Shown here one piece after another: positions 29,560 to 39,099 of a DNA stretch of 64,000 nucleotides (positions are counted from its first letter, which is position 1; each line of letters opens with the position of its first letter). The stretch covers positions 300,757 through 364,756 of the forward strand of contig CAIJLZ010000013.1 of assembly GCA_903821605.1 (NCBI GenBank). Direction: 5' to 3'. The position numbers were made by a program, and so were the translations under genes. The notes below the pieces were generated by a model, which made no database searches, was not told the DNA's origin, and saw nothing but the letters and a program-made list of their open reading frames with translations. This DNA comes from an uncultured Sphingomonadales bacterium. GTDB lineage: Bacteria; Pseudomonadota; Alphaproteobacteria; Sphingomonadales; Sphingomonadaceae.

Positions 29560-30372
29560 TTAACGCAGGCTTTGCGCGACCAGCTTGTGAAGCTTGGAAT
29601 GCAGGCCGTCATTCGCCACGAGAAATTCGCTACGATCCATATATTTATCGCCGCCTCGGAAATCGGTGACAAAGCCGCCCGCTTCACGCACCAGCAGCAG
29701 GCCGGCAGCCACATCCCAATCCTGCAGGCTGGTCTCCCAAAAACCGTCAAACCGGCCTGCCGCAACCCAGGCGAGATCCAGCGCCGCCGAACCAAGCCGA
29801 CGGATGCCCGCGACTTCCGGCGCGACCGCACCGAAAATGCGGCTCCACTGGGCAAAGTCGCCATGGCCAAGGAACGGAATACCGGTCGCGATCAGCGATT
29901 CCGACAGATCGCGCCGCGACGACACGCGCAGGCGCTTGTCATGCAGCCACGCGCCCCGGCCCTTTTCGGCCCAGAAGCTCTCATCGGTCAGCGGCTGATA
30001 GATCAGCCCGGTCGTGATCTCACGCTTGCCATTGGCGAGCGGTTCCTCGACCGCGATCGAAATCGCGAAATGCGGCAGGCCATGGAGAAAGTTGGTCGTG
30101 CCGTCGAGCGGGTCAACGATGAAGCGCGGCTTGCGGGGATCACCCTCGATCTCGCCGGTTTCTTCCAGCAAAAAGCCCCAATCTGGGCGCGCCTTGCTCA
30201 GTTCCTCGAAGATCGTCCGTTCGGCGGTCTTGTCGGCCTTGCTGACGAAATCGGCTGGGCCTTTGCGGCTGACCTGAAGCTGCTGCACCTCGTTAAAGTC
30301 ACGCCGCAGCTTACTGCCCGCCTTACGCGCAGCACGATCCATGATGGTGAGCAAACCGGAATGGGCAACCAT
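29560..30372 (-). CDS. suhB: Inositol monophosphatase family protein
   Basis: These Mg-dependent phosphatases hydrolyse inositol-1-phosphate and related phosphomonoesters; SuhB-type members also act in rRNA transcription antitermination. The 270-residue protein has the metal motif GFLLEETGEIEGD, the signature IVDPLDGTTNFLHGLPHFAI and the C-terminal WDVAAGLLLVREAGG. The closing segment VAQSLR is short, as in SuhB. It lies 151 nt downstream of efp in the same direction. Substrate specificity cannot be told from sequence. Confidence 0.88.
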   Translation of the reverse strand: MVAHSGLLTIMDRAARKAGSKLRRDFNEVQQLQVSRKGPADFVSKADKTAERTIFEELSKARPDWGFLLEETGEIEGDPRKPRFIVDPLDGTTNFLHGLPHFAISIAVEEPLANGKREITTGLIYQPLTDESFWAEKGRGAWLHDKRLRVSSRRDLSESLIATGIPFLGHGDFAQWSRIFGAVAPEVAGIRRLGSAALDLAWVAAGRFDGFWETSLQDWDVAAGLLLVREAGGFVTDFRGGDKYMDRSEFLVANDGLHSKLHKLVAQSLR

Positions 30373-30391
30373 ATCAATACCTCATAGCAGC

Positions 30392-30414
30392 CGGTTCCTT
30401 GACATCAGGAACCG
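30392..30414 (-). other. Hairpin between efp and suhB
   Basis: An 8-bp perfect stem (30392-30399 with 30407-30414) and a 7-nt loop lie 19 nt upstream of the suhB start. There is no T-run, so a leader structure is likelier than a terminator. Confidence 0.4.
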
Positions 30415-30523
30415 CCGTTCATCGTCAGCCAATGTCAGGCCAAATTCATCTCGGCCAGACATATGATTCAAAGAGCAACATCGCGGCGTAACCAAGGCTC
30501 CACCGCGATTAACACAACGCGGA

Positions 30524-31087
30524 TCAGTCCGCGCGCTTGACGTAAGCCTGTTCGTACACGTCGACGATCACCCGGGTGCCCGCACCGATATGCGGCGGGA
30601 CCATGATGCGCACGCCATTGTCGAGCACTGCCGGCTTATAGCTGGAAGAAGCGGTCTGGCCCTTCACCACGGCATCGGCTTCGACGATGGTGGCTTCGAC
30701 CTGATCCGGCAACTGCACCGAAATCGGCTTCTCGTCATAAAGTTCGAGCATCACTTCCATGCCATCTTGCAGGAAGGCCGCCGCATCGCCGAGCATGTCA
30801 GCCGACAGCGAGATCTGGTCGTAATTGTCCTTGTCCATGAACGTCAGCTGGTCGCCATCGGCGAACAAGAAGGTGAAGTCCTTGGTGTCGAGGCGAACGC
30901 GCTCGACCTTTTCGTCCGACCTGAAACGGTTATTGGTCTTGCGGCCATCCATCAGGTTCTTCATTTCGACCTGCATATAAGCCCCGCCCTTGCCCGGCTG
31001 GGTATGCTGGATCTTCACGGCGCGCCACAGGCCGCCTTCAAACTCAAGAATGTTGCCGGGACGGATATCGACGCCGCTGATTTTCAT
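30524..31087 (-). CDS. efp: Elongation factor P
   Basis: EF-P binds between the P and E sites and relieves ribosomes stalled at polyproline. ATG 31087 gives [12 protein letters not shown] and 187 residues. The domain I loop reads TQPGKGGAY, with Lys at the tip where E. coli EF-P is beta-lysylated. No epmA/epmB gene is in this window, so modification is unknown. Domains II and III continue to [20 protein letters not shown]. The upstream 12-bp repeat array (31155-31223) lies in its probable leader. Confidence 0.97.
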   Translation of the reverse strand: MKISGVDIRPGNILEFEGGLWRAVKIQHTQPGKGGAYMQVEMKNLMDGRKTNNRFRSDEKVERVRLDTKDFTFLFADGDQLTFMDKDNYDQISLSADMLGDAAAFLQDGMEVMLELYDEKPISVQLPDQVEATIVEADAVVKGQTASSSYKPAVLDNGVRIMVPPHIGAGTRVIVDVYEQAYVKRAD

Positions 31088-31127
31088 GAAGCTTCTCTCA
31101 GGTCCGGAAATAAAATGATGCGCGCCT

Positions 31128-31202
31128 CTAGCAGATCGCCCGCAAGGCAGCAACCATCTGTCCTGGCATCTGTCCTGGCATCTGTCCTGGCATCTGTCCT
31201 GG
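31128..31202 (-). other. Possible leader ORF upstream of efp, built from the tandem repeat
   Basis: Within the repeat each copy offers an ATG preceded by AGGA on the minus strand, all in one frame. Starting at successive copies the ORF reads MPGQ repeated and ends in MVAALRAIC at 31128, 40 nt before the efp ATG. Any of the ATGs could be used and the span given is illustrative. Translation is unproven; the frame remains open upstream because 12 is a multiple of three. Confidence 0.25.
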
Positions 31203-31223
31203 CATCTGTCCTGGCATCTGTCC
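31155..31223 (-). repeat. Tandem 12-bp repeat, five full copies plus a partial sixth
   Basis: CATCTGTCCTGG is repeated head to tail without mismatch from 31155 to 31214, with nine bases of a sixth copy to 31223. It lies between the GNAT stop (31237) and the efp start (31087). On the minus strand each unit contains AGGACAGATG, a ribosome-binding-like core and a start codon. Confidence 0.95.
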
Positions 31224-31236
31224 GGCGGCGGGCATG

Positions 31237-31677
31237 TCAGTCGACCGCGATGCGATAGCGGACGAAATCATCGGCAGCGACATAATGGTCATAAAGCCGC
31301 CGTGCCGCCGCATTGCCCGACCGCGTATGCCAATAGAGCCGCGCCCATTCATGGGTGCGGGCCAAACCAAGCAGATCATCAATCAATGCCTTGCCCAGCC
31401 GCTGGCCGCGATCCGCCGGGTCCACATAGAGATCTTCAAGATAACAGGCATCGGTCAACGTCCATGTCGTCGGGTGCAGCACATAATGCGAAAAACCGAC
31501 CAGCCGCCCTTCCCGTTCCAACACCCGGCCATGCGGCGACCGCGCCGGATCGAGCAGCGCCTGCCACAGGTGACGCGTCACCGCCTCATCCAGCATCTCG
31601 CCATAAAAGGCGCAATAGCCCTGCCACAGCGGCCGCCATGCCGCCTCATCACTGGCGAGCAGCGGCCGGACCGTCAT
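31237..31677 (-). CDS. GNAT family N-acetyltransferase
   Basis: The 146-residue protein has the GNAT fold: an N-terminal [13 protein letters not shown] strand-helix, [20 protein letters not shown] with the acetyl-CoA pyrophosphate loop RGQRLG, and a C-terminal [20 protein letters not shown]. The last motif with Asn and Tyr resembles small-molecule and amine acetyltransferases. ATG 31677 overlaps the thiE stop; the longer frame to 31734 lies inside thiE. The substrate is unknown. Confidence 0.88.
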   Translation of the reverse strand: MTVRPLLASDEAAWRPLWQGYCAFYGEMLDEAVTRHLWQALLDPARSPHGRVLEREGRLVGFSHYVLHPTTWTLTDACYLEDLYVDPADRGQRLGKALIDDLLGLARTHEWARLYWHTRSGNAAARRLYDHYVAADDFVRYRIAVD

Positions 31678-32363
31678 TTCAGGACGTCGGCGAAGCGTCG
31701 AATGGCGGCGGCCGGGCCTTCTGGATCTTGCCACACCGCGCCCGATACCGCGACGAAATCCGCCCCTGCATCGACCAATGGCCGGGCATTATCCGGGGTA
31801 ATGCCGCCAATCGCGACACAGGGCAGCCCAAATAAAGTGGTCCACCAGCTCAAAATCGACGTCTCGGCCCGGTGGGTCGTTTCCTTGGTCGTCGTGGGGT
31901 AAAAAGCCCCGAACGCGACATAATCCGCGCCCGCCTCACCCGCTTCCATCGCGAGGTGGCGGCTATCATGGCAGGTGACGCCAATTTGCGCATCGGGACC
32001 AAGCACCGTCCGCGCCTCACGCGGGTCGCCATCACCCTGGCCGAGGTGGACGCCGTCCGCCCCCAGCCGCTTGGCAAGGCTGATGCTGTCATTGACGATA
32101 AAGGCGACCTCATGTTCGGCGCACATCGCCTGCAACGGCGCTGCCAGCCGCGCCGCTTCGTGCTGGTCGACATTTTTCACCCGGAACTGGAACGCCGCCA
32201 CTGGCCCGGCAGCCAGCGCCTCGCGCAGTTTGTCGGGGAAGTCGCCGTCCACCTTTTCGGGTGAGATCAAATATAATTGGCAGGGCGGCCGACGGTCGCG
32301 TTCGAAACGGTCGGCAAAGCCGGGATCAAGGGCGAGTTCGGCGGGATCAATTTCATCGTTCAT
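31674..32363 (-). CDS. thiE: Thiamine phosphate synthase
   Basis: ThiE joins HMP-pyrophosphate and THZ-phosphate into thiamine monophosphate. The 229-residue TIM-barrel protein has FQFRVKN (pyrophosphate contacts), FIVNDSISLAKRLGADGVHL, GQGDGDPREAR, GVTCHDSRHLAMEA, FGAFYPTTTKE and CVAIGGITPDNA. The N-terminus has about 25 extra charged residues before LYLISPE. No other thiamine genes are adjacent and no TPP riboswitch was found in the short upstream space. Confidence 0.9.
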   Translation of the reverse strand: MNDEIDPAELALDPGFADRFERDRRPPCQLYLISPEKVDGDFPDKLREALAAGPVAAFQFRVKNVDQHEAARLAAPLQAMCAEHEVAFIVNDSISLAKRLGADGVHLGQGDGDPREARTVLGPDAQIGVTCHDSRHLAMEAGEAGADYVAFGAFYPTTTKETTHRAETSILSWWTTLFGLPCVAIGGITPDNARPLVDAGADFVAVSGAVWQDPEGPAAAIRRFADVLK

Positions 32364-32490
32364 GCGACAGCCCTAGCCGATTAGAGCCGGGGATTCAAAG
32401 CCTGTGAAAAGCGAAGCTGATCATCTATTCGCACGGCATCGGCTTCCCCCCTGCGGGGGAAGCGTTCGCGCCGCTGCCAAGGGTCAGGAG

Positions 32491-33033
32491 TTAGAGCAGT
32501 TCCTCGATCTTCGCGACCAGCGCCGGATCATTGGGCGCGGTGCCGGGCACAAAGCGAGCGGCGACCTTGCCGTCGCGGTCGATCAGGAATTTTTCAAAAT
32601 TCCACAATACTTCAGGTGCTTGCGTCGGGGTTATTCCATGGCCACTCAACATGCCCCGGAACGCATCGCCATCACCGGTTGATCCCGGATGTTGCTTGAC
32701 CAATTCGGCGTACAGCGGATGCTTATGATCGCCGGTCACCGGGATTTTCGCGAACATCGGGAAATCAACCGAGAAGGTCGTGCGGCAGAATTCCGCGATT
32801 TCGGCATTGGTGCCCGGCTCCTGCCCGGCGAAATCATTGGCCGGGAAGCCAAGCACCACCAGCCCCTTGTCCTGATACTGGCGATAAAGTTCCTCCAGCC
32901 CCTCATATTGCGGCGTCAGCCCGCATTTGGAGGCGACGTTGACCACCAGCCGGACCTTGCCGGCATAAGCGCCAAGCGAGCTGTCCTCGTGCGTGATGGT
33001 CTTAAGCGGAATGGACTCGATAGCGGTCGTCAT
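32491..33033 (-). CDS. Glutathione peroxidase family protein
   Basis: This thiol peroxidase reduces hydrogen and lipid peroxides. The 180-residue protein carries the active-site Cys in NVASKCGLTPQY, the FPANDFAGQEPGT loop where the usual Gln of CNQF is replaced by Asp, and the Trp in VLWNFEKFLIDRDG. It lacks selenocysteine and probably works with thioredoxin or glutathione. ATG 33033 follows GGAGAG; the extension to 33072 adds 13 unsupported residues. No signal peptide is seen, so it is cytoplasmic. Confidence 0.9.
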   Translation of the reverse strand: MTTAIESIPLKTITHEDSSLGAYAGKVRLVVNVASKCGLTPQYEGLEELYRQYQDKGLVVLGFPANDFAGQEPGTNAEIAEFCRTTFSVDFPMFAKIPVTGDHKHPLYAELVKQHPGSTGDGDAFRGMLSGHGITPTQAPEVLWNFEKFLIDRDGKVAARFVPGTAPNDPALVAKIEELL

Positions 33034-33073
33034 GGGGCTCTCCTCGGTCGTGATTTGACCGCAAGAGTGCACG

Positions 33074-33112
33074 AAAACGGGGACGGAGCAAGAGCGCCGT
33101 CCCCGTTTTTTT
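33074..33112 (-). terminator. Bidirectional intrinsic terminator between gpx and fba
   Basis: A 13-bp perfect stem (33074-33086 with 33097-33109) closes a 10-nt loop, with seven T at 33106-33112 on the plus strand and TTTT on the minus side inside the stem. It lies 55 nt past the aldolase stop and should end that transcript. Confidence 0.8.
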
Positions 33113-33166
33113 ACCCTTGCCCCACCCTACCGAAGCCAGTTCAGCATGATATCAGGGCCGATCGGA

Positions 33167-34060
33167 TCACGCCTTGACGGTCGAACCCGTGTAGATTTCG
33201 TCGATTGCCCCACCAAGCGAGGCATCGAATTCCGCATCGCTCATCTGGGCGCGCAGATCTTCGAGCAGCGCGCGGCTGAAGCTCGCGATAATGCCGCGAT
33301 TCTTGGACAGCTCGACGCACGCTTCCGGGCGCTTATAGCCGCCCGACAGCGCCACGACGCGCAGCACCTTGGGGTGATCGACCAGCGCATCAAATGTGCC
33401 CGGCACGACCGGCAAGGACAGCTTCAGCATGACCTGCTGGCCGTCCGGCAGCACATCCAGATTCTTGAGGATTTCGTCGAGCAAAATCACATCGCACTGG
33501 GCGCGCTCGGCGCTCTTGATGTTCACTTCCGGTTCGATCATCGGCATCATGCCGTGCGACAGCACCTGCTGGCCGACTTCAAACTGCTGCTTGACGACAG
33601 CCGCAATGCCCTCGCGATTGGCGAGGTTGATCACCGAACGCTCCTTGGTGCCATAGACGCCGAGCGCCTTGGCGCGGACGAGCAGTACGTCGAGTTCCGG
33701 CATCGGCTTCATCAACTGCACGCCGTTCTGTTCGTCCTCAAGACCCTTGTCGATCTTGATGAACGGCACCACGCCCTTTTCAATCAGCGCGGTCGGCACC
33801 GGCTTGCCGCCCAGTGCGCCGTCCATCGTGCGTTCAAACAGGATCGCGCCGATGACCTTGGCACCGGTGAAGGCCGGCGAGGCAATGATGCGGCAGCGCA
33901 TCTGGTGGATCAGGCCGAACATTTCTTCTTCGGTCGACCAAGCGCCTTCCTGCACGCCATAACCAGCGAGCGCCTTCGGGGTCGAGCCACCGCTCTGGTC
34001 GAGAGCAGCAATGAAGCCGTTGCCGGCGGCCATTTTGGCGGTCATTTCAGCAGTGTTCAT
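33167..34060 (-). CDS. fba: Fructose-bisphosphate aldolase class I
   Basis: The enzyme cleaves fructose-1,6-bisphosphate to two triose phosphates by a Schiff-base lysine, without metal. The 297-residue protein has FIAALDQSGGSTPKALAGYG, GVVPFIKIDKGL, MMPMIEPEVNIK, VMLKLSLPV with the catalytic Lys, and VALSGGYKRPEAC. This is the short bacterial class I form. It lies 71 nt behind pgk and ends at a strong terminator. GAAGGACG provides the ribosome-binding site. Confidence 0.93.
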   Translation of the reverse strand: MNTAEMTAKMAAGNGFIAALDQSGGSTPKALAGYGVQEGAWSTEEEMFGLIHQMRCRIIASPAFTGAKVIGAILFERTMDGALGGKPVPTALIEKGVVPFIKIDKGLEDEQNGVQLMKPMPELDVLLVRAKALGVYGTKERSVINLANREGIAAVVKQQFEVGQQVLSHGMMPMIEPEVNIKSAERAQCDVILLDEILKNLDVLPDGQQVMLKLSLPVVPGTFDALVDHPKVLRVVALSGGYKRPEACVELSKNRGIIASFSRALLEDLRAQMSDAEFDASLGGAIDEIYTGSTVKA

Positions 34061-34101
34061 GATGGGTCGTCCTTCGTTTATCTTTTTTGGTTGGGTCTTG
34101 A

Positions 34102-34123
34102 CCCGGTCACCCCCGCGACCGGG
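34102..34123 (-). other. Hairpin between pgk and fba
   Basis: A 7-bp perfect stem (34102-34108 with 34117-34123) and an 8-nt loop begin 9 nt past the pgk stop. It is not followed by T on the minus strand and so is probably not a strong terminator. Confidence 0.4.
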
Positions 34124-34131
34124 CGAAAAAA

Positions 34132-35328
34132 TCAGTGCGTCAGCGCCGCCACGCCCGGCAGCTCACGGCCTTCCATCCATTCGAGAAAGGCACCGCCAGC
34201 GGTCGAGACAAAGGTAAAGTCACCGGCCACGCCCGCATGGTTGAGCGCGGCAACCGTATCGCCACCGCCCGCCACCGAGATCAATTGGCCTTCAGCCGTC
34301 AGCGCCGCCGCCGTGCGGGCCAGTGCGACCGTTGCGGCATCGAATGGCGGGATTTCAAACGCGCCCATCGGGCCGTTCCACACCAGCGTCTTGCAGGTTT
34401 TGAGCACATCGGCGAGCGCCTCAACCGCCGCCGGACCGACATCGAGGATCATCTCGTCCGGCGCAACCTCGTGCACATTCACGGTACGCGTCGGCGGATT
34501 GGCGGCGAATTCCTTCGCGACCACCACATCATAGGGCAAATGCACGGTGCAACCGGCCTGATCCGCCGCATCCAGAATGGCGTTTGCCGTGTCCGTCAAA
34601 TCATGTTCGCACAGCGACTTGCCAACATCCACTCCACGCGCGGCGAGGAAGGTATTGGCCATGCCACCACCGATGATGAGGTGATCGACGCGAGCGACCA
34701 AGTGCCGCAGCACATCGAGCTTGGACGAGACCTTGGCCCCACCCACCACGGCTGCAACCGGATGTTCCGGCTTGCCGAGCGCCTTTTCCAGCGCTTCAAG
34801 TTCCACCTGCATTGCGCGACCGGCAAAGGCCGGCAACTTATGGGCAAGACCCTCGGTCGAGCAATGGGCACGATGCGCCGCCGAGAAGGCGTCGTTGACA
34901 TATAAATCGCCCAGCGCCGCCATCGCATCGGTCAGCGCCGGATCATTTTTTTCCTCGCCCTGATGGAAGCGGGTATTTTCCAGCACCGCAATCGCGCCAT
35001 TCGGCAGCGCGGCCACGGCAGTTGCCGCCGCTGCACCCTGACAATCATCGATGAAACTCACCGCGCGGCCAAGCACCGCCGCCAGCGCCGGGGCAATCGG
35101 GGCCAGCGACATATCGTCGCGGCGTTCGCCCTTGGGGCGGCCAAAATGGGCGAGGACCAGCACCTTGGCGCCACGGTCGGAAAGTTCAGAAATAGTCTGA
35201 ACAGTTGCGCGCAGACGCGTGTCATCACTGACTTTTCCGTCCTGCATCGGGACATTCAGGTCTTCGCGAACCAGCACACGCTGGCCGGTCAAATCACCCA
35301 TATCGTCAAGTGTCTTGAAGCTGGTCAT
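34132..35328 (-). CDS. pgk: Phosphoglycerate kinase
   Basis: Pgk transfers phosphate between 1,3-bisphosphoglycerate and ADP. The 398-residue protein has the N-domain motifs [40 protein letters not shown] and [11 protein letters not shown], and the C-domain ATP-site motifs [36 protein letters not shown] and [12 protein letters not shown]. It lies between gap and fba. The gap terminator stands 29 nt upstream of its start, so its expression may depend on read-through or a hidden promoter. Confidence 0.97.
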   Translation of the reverse strand: MTSFKTLDDMGDLTGQRVLVREDLNVPMQDGKVSDDTRLRATVQTISELSDRGAKVLVLAHFGRPKGERRDDMSLAPIAPALAAVLGRAVSFIDDCQGAAAATAVAALPNGAIAVLENTRFHQGEEKNDPALTDAMAALGDLYVNDAFSAAHRAHCSTEGLAHKLPAFAGRAMQVELEALEKALGKPEHPVAAVVGGAKVSSKLDVLRHLVARVDHLIIGGGMANTFLAARGVDVGKSLCEHDLTDTANAILDAADQAGCTVHLPYDVVVAKEFAANPPTRTVNVHEVAPDEMILDVGPAAVEALADVLKTCKTLVWNGPMGAFEIPPFDAATVALARTAAALTAEGQLISVAGGGDTVAALNHAGVAGDFTFVSTAGGAFLEWMEGRELPGVAALTH

Positions 35329-35357
35329 ATGAACCTTTGAAGTTGAGACTGGTTGAT

Positions 35358-35391
35358 AAGAAGAACCCCGACAGGATGGTTCCTGCCGGGG
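35358..35391 (-). terminator. Intrinsic terminator or attenuator downstream of gap
   Basis: An 11-bp stem with one G-T pair (35366-35376 with 35381-35391) and a 4-nt loop is followed on the minus strand by TTCTTCTT. It lies 16 nt past the gap stop and close ahead of pgk. Confidence 0.7.
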
Positions 35392-35406
35392 CTTTTCGTG
35401 TCAGCT

Positions 35407-36411
35407 TCAGATCAGCTTCGCCATCGCACCCGCGGTGTCGAGCATCCGGTTCGAGAAGCCCCATTCATTGTCGTACCACGACAAAACACGCACGAGCTTG
35501 CCGTCGATGACAGCGGTTTCGAGGCTGTCGATGGTCGACGAGGCCGGGCAATGATTATAGTCGATCGACACCAGCGGTTCGTCCGAATAGGCGAGCACGC
35601 CCTTCATCGCGCCTTCCGACGCCGCCTTGAGCAGCGCGTTGACTTCCTCGACCGAGGTGTCGCGCTTCGGCGTGAAGGTGAGGTCGACGACCGAAACGTT
35701 CGGGGTCGGGACGCGAATGGCCGAACCGTCGAGCTTGCCCTTCAGTTCCGGCAGCACTTCGCCGACCGCACGGGCAGCACCAGTGGTTGTCGGGATCATC
35801 GACATGCCGGCCGCGCGGGCGCGACGCATGTCGGAATGGATCTGATCGAGGATCTTCTGATCGTTGGTATAGGCGTGGATCGTGGTCATCAGGCCGCGTT
35901 CGATCCCGATGGCATCGTTCAGCACCTTGGCGAACGGGGCAAGGCAGTTGGTGGTGCACGACGCGTTCGACACGATCTTGTGATCGGCGGCCAGCTTGTC
36001 ATGGTTCACGCCATAAACGACGGTCAGGTCAACACCCTTGGCCGGGGCCGAAATCAGCACGCGCTTGGCACCCGCATCGAGATGCTTCTGGCCACCTTCA
36101 CGGTCGGCAAAAAAGCCAGTGCATTCGAGCGCGATGTCGATGCCGTTGGCGGCGTGCGGCAGCTTGGCCGGATCGCGTTCGGCAGTGACCTGAATGCGCT
36201 TGCCGTTAATGATGAGGTCGTTGCCATCGACTTCGACCGTGCCCGCGAACGGACCATGGACCGAGTCACGCTTGAACAGCAGTGCGTTCGACTTGGCATC
36301 GGCCAGATCGTTAATCGACACCAGTTCCAGACCGCAGTCCGGACGCTCAAGAATGGCGCGGGCGACGTTGCGACCGATACGCCCGAAACCGTTGATGGCA
36401 ACCTTCGTCAT
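35407..36411 (-). CDS. gap: Glyceraldehyde-3-phosphate dehydrogenase, type I
   Basis: The enzyme oxidises glyceraldehyde-3-phosphate with NAD and phosphate. The 334-residue protein has the Rossmann start [18 protein letters not shown], the catalytic Cys in [15 protein letters not shown], the His in TIHAYTNDQ and the end [14 protein letters not shown]. The Asp at the end of the second strand (SINDLADAK) suits NAD specificity. It begins 20 nt after tkt and is followed by a terminator. Confidence 0.97.
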   Translation of the reverse strand: MTKVAINGFGRIGRNVARAILERPDCGLELVSINDLADAKSNALLFKRDSVHGPFAGTVEVDGNDLIINGKRIQVTAERDPAKLPHAANGIDIALECTGFFADREGGQKHLDAGAKRVLISAPAKGVDLTVVYGVNHDKLAADHKIVSNASCTTNCLAPFAKVLNDAIGIERGLMTTIHAYTNDQKILDQIHSDMRRARAAGMSMIPTTTGAARAVGEVLPELKGKLDGSAIRVPTPNVSVVDLTFTPKRDTSVEEVNALLKAASEGAMKGVLAYSDEPLVSIDYNHCPASSTIDSLETAVIDGKLVRVLSWYDNEWGFSNRMLDTAGAMAKLI

Positions 36412-36431
36412 GTGTAACTCCCTTTTAAAAA

Positions 36432-38393
36432 TCAGAGCTTAGCTTCAATCTGCGGAACAATTTTCTCAACCGTCAGGCCGAAATGATCATAGAGCGCCTC
36501 AGCCGGAGCCGACGCGCCGAAGCTGTCGATCCCAAAGTTGAGACCATCCAGCCCGGTATGCACCTGCCAGCCCAGCGTGACCCCGGCCTCGATCGAAACC
36601 TTGAGCGCATCCGCCGGCAACAGGTCGGCGCGATAGGCCTTATCCTGTTCGGCGAACAATTCCCAACAGGGCATCGAAACCACATCGGCACCAATGCCCT
36701 TGGCTTCAAGCGCATCAGCGACATTGACGGCGATTTCGACTTCCGAACCGGTCGCCATCAACACCACCTTGCGGGCAGCCTTGGCGGTGCGCAAGCGATA
36801 TGCCCCGCGTCCCGTCAGGTTCTCGCTGGCATCGGTGCGCAGTTGCGGCAAATTCTGACGGCTCAGCGCCAAGAGCGACGGGCCATGCTGGCGACCGATC
36901 GACAATGCCCAAGCTTCGGCCGTCTCAACCGCATCCGCCGGGCGGAACACGTTCAGGCCCGGAATCATGCGCAGGCTCATGACATGTTCAATCGGCTGGT
37001 GGGTCGGACCGTCTTCACCAAGGCCAATCGAGTCATGGGTCATGACATAGATCGACCGAGCGTGTTGCAGCGCAGACATGCGGATGGCGTTGCGGCAATA
37101 ATCGCTGAACACCAGAAAAGTGCCGCCATAAGGAATAATCCCGCCATGCAGCGCCATGCCGTTCATCGCCGCCGACATGCCGAATTCACGAATGCCATAA
37201 TAAAGATAACGGCCCGCATAATCATTGCGGCTGAATGGCGTGGTCGCCTTGGTCTTGGTGTTGTTCGACCCGGTAAGGTCCGCCGAGCCGCCGACCAGTT
37301 CCGGCACGCTGGCGGTCAAGGCTTCCAGCGCCATTTCCGACGCCTTGCGGGTCGCGACCTTGGCCGGGTTGGCGATCAGATTGTCGATATAGGCCTTGGC
37401 ACCGGTATCGGCAGGCAGCTTGCCCGCCATCCGGCGTTCAAATTCGGCCTTGGCAGGCGACGCCGCGATGCGAGCTTCCCATGCCGCGCGGTCGGCAGCA
37501 CCCTTGGCACCGATCCGGGCCCAGCCCTCGATAATGTCGGTCGGAATGACGAACGGGTCATGGCTCCAGCCCAACTCGGCGCGCGTCGCGGCCACTTCAT
37601 CCTTGCCGAGCGGCGACCCATGGACGCCCGATGTGCCCTGCTTGTTCGGCGCACCCTTGCCGATGAAGGTGCGACACGCCACCAGCGACGGGCGCGGATC
37701 GGCGGCGGCTTCGGCCAGGGCGCGCGTGATATCGGCAAAGTCATGGCCATCACAGCTTACCGTGTGCCAGCCGGTCGCGGCATAGCGGGCCAACACGTCC
37801 TCGCTCGACGACAGTTCGACCGCGCCATCGATGGTGATGCGATTGTCATCCCACAGCACGTTCATGCGACCAAGGCCCAGATGGCCAGCAAGGCCAATGG
37901 CTTCGTGGTTGATGCCTTCCATCAAGCAGCCATCACCCGCAATCACCCATGTGCGGTGATCAACAATCTCGTCGCCGAACACGGCGTTCAAATGACGTTC
38001 CGCAATCGCCATGCCGACCGCGGTGGCCAGGCCCTGACCCAGCGGGCCAGTCGTGGTTTCGACACCGGGCAGTTCATGGGCTTCCGGATGGCCGGCGCAC
38101 GGGCTGCCGAGTTGGCGGAAATTCCGGATGTCGTCCATCGTCGGCTTTTCATAGCCGGTCAGGTTCAACAGCGCATAGATCAGCATCGAGCCATGACCCG
38201 CCGACAGCACGAACCGGTCGCGGTCGGCCCAATTCGGGGCCTTGGGATCGAATTTAAGAAAATCGCTAAACAAGACCGTTGCCACATCCGCCATCCCCAT
38301 CGGCATGCCCGGATGGCCGGAATTGGCGGCCTGAACCGCGTCCATAGCGAGAACGCGAAGGGCATTTGCAAGTTGCGTGGCAGCGACAGTCAT
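36432..38393 (-). CDS. tkt: Transketolase
   Basis: Transketolase moves two-carbon units between sugar phosphates with thiamine diphosphate, linking the pentose-phosphate pathway to glycolysis. The 653-residue protein has [28 protein letters not shown], the ThDP motif [24 protein letters not shown], and the pyrimidine-domain segment [19 protein letters not shown]. The ATG at 38393 is preferred because AGGA lies six bases upstream; the ATG at 38408 has no visible ribosome-binding site. It leads the tkt-gap-pgk-fba group. Confidence 0.96.
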   Translation of the reverse strand: MTVAATQLANALRVLAMDAVQAANSGHPGMPMGMADVATVLFSDFLKFDPKAPNWADRDRFVLSAGHGSMLIYALLNLTGYEKPTMDDIRNFRQLGSPCAGHPEAHELPGVETTTGPLGQGLATAVGMAIAERHLNAVFGDEIVDHRTWVIAGDGCLMEGINHEAIGLAGHLGLGRMNVLWDDNRITIDGAVELSSSEDVLARYAATGWHTVSCDGHDFADITRALAEAAADPRPSLVACRTFIGKGAPNKQGTSGVHGSPLGKDEVAATRAELGWSHDPFVIPTDIIEGWARIGAKGAADRAAWEARIAASPAKAEFERRMAGKLPADTGAKAYIDNLIANPAKVATRKASEMALEALTASVPELVGGSADLTGSNNTKTKATTPFSRNDYAGRYLYYGIREFGMSAAMNGMALHGGIIPYGGTFLVFSDYCRNAIRMSALQHARSIYVMTHDSIGLGEDGPTHQPIEHVMSLRMIPGLNVFRPADAVETAEAWALSIGRQHGPSLLALSRQNLPQLRTDASENLTGRGAYRLRTAKAARKVVLMATGSEVEIAVNVADALEAKGIGADVVSMPCWELFAEQDKAYRADLLPADALKVSIEAGVTLGWQVHTGLDGLNFGIDSFGASAPAEALYDHFGLTVEKIVPQIEAKL

Positions 38394-38557
38394 GTTTTTT
38401 CCTGACATTATTCAGTAAGGACCAACCGAGTCGTTTGGGCCGGTCCGCGCGCGTTCCATGTCTGCAATCGCCGCAATCGTCAACCGCTGCGATGGAGAGC
38501 GATGGGAGTTGTGATCAAGCCTTTGCATCCCGAACGTAAATCTTTAAGGCTCCAATC

Positions 38558-38752
38558 ATGTCTGACGTCATGACCCGAATTACCACCGCCCTGAACCGGA
38601 TTGAGGCTAGGCTGCACCAGCCCAAGGCACCGCCTGTCGATATCGACGCGGTAGTTGCGCCGCTGCGGGCCCAGCACGAACAACTGCGCGGTCAGGTCGC
38701 AACCGCCATCGCCGAGATCGATGCCCTGATCCACAGCGCGGAGACCCACTGA
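38558..38752 (+). CDS. Small coiled-coil protein coupled to zapA
   Basis: The 64-residue product is predicted to be a single amphipathic helix pair: TRITTALNRIEARLHQ, a Pro-containing kink KAPPVDID, then VAPLRAQHEQLRGQVATA and further helix. Its TGA overlaps the zapA ATG by one base, so translation is coupled. A role as ZapA partner or FtsZ-ring accessory is inferred only from position and coiled-coil form, by analogy with ZapB. No known domain is recognised. Confidence 0.7.
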   Translation: MSDVMTRITTALNRIEARLHQPKAPPVDIDAVVAPLRAQHEQLRGQVATAIAEIDALIHSAETH

Positions 38753-39099
38753 TGGCGAGCGTCACCTTACCCATTGCCGGTCGTCAATATACCGTCGGCT
38801 GCCAGTCCGGCGAGGAAAGCCGCCTGATCGACCTTGCGCGCATGGTCGACGACAAGGCGCGCAAATCGGTCGAAATTCTTGGCGGCGACACGACGGAAGT
38901 CCGCCGTCTGCTGTTTGCGGCGCTGTTGCTGGCGGATGCCCTGTCCGATGCGCAGACCGCCTTGGCCAAACATGCCCAGCCCGCACTACCCCTTGACCCA
39001 GTGATGTTGGCCGTCGAACCTGCAGCCAATCAGGCTGAACTCGACCAATTGGCAGTTCGTCTCGAACGACTGGCCGAAATGCTTGAGCGTCAGCCTTAG
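38752..39099 (+). CDS. zapA: Cell division protein ZapA
   Basis: ZapA binds and bundles FtsZ filaments at midcell. The 115-residue protein has the N-terminal beta domain with SVTLPIAGRQYTVGCQSGEE, LARMVDDKARK, and the central helix LFAALLLADALSDAQTAL, followed by a C-terminal coiled coil. The gene order small coiled-coil gene, zapA, 6S RNA, 5-FCL supports the call. Confidence 0.92.
   Translation: MASVTLPIAGRQYTVGCQSGEESRLIDLARMVDDKARKSVEILGGDTTEVRRLLFAALLLADALSDAQTALAKHAQPALPLDPVMLAVEPAANQAELDQLAVRLERLAEMLERQP

Noticed and set aside
31155..31223. CRISPR-like array
   Set aside because: The 12-bp units are head to tail without spacers, so it is a minisatellite and not a CRISPR array.
32443..32462. 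Hairpin downstream of the glutathione peroxidase gene as a terminator
   Set aside because: It has an 8-bp GC-rich stem but no T-run on the minus strand, so termination cannot be supported.
36483..38405. 640-codon plus-strand ORF
   Set aside because: Antisense to transketolase, which has full family motifs.
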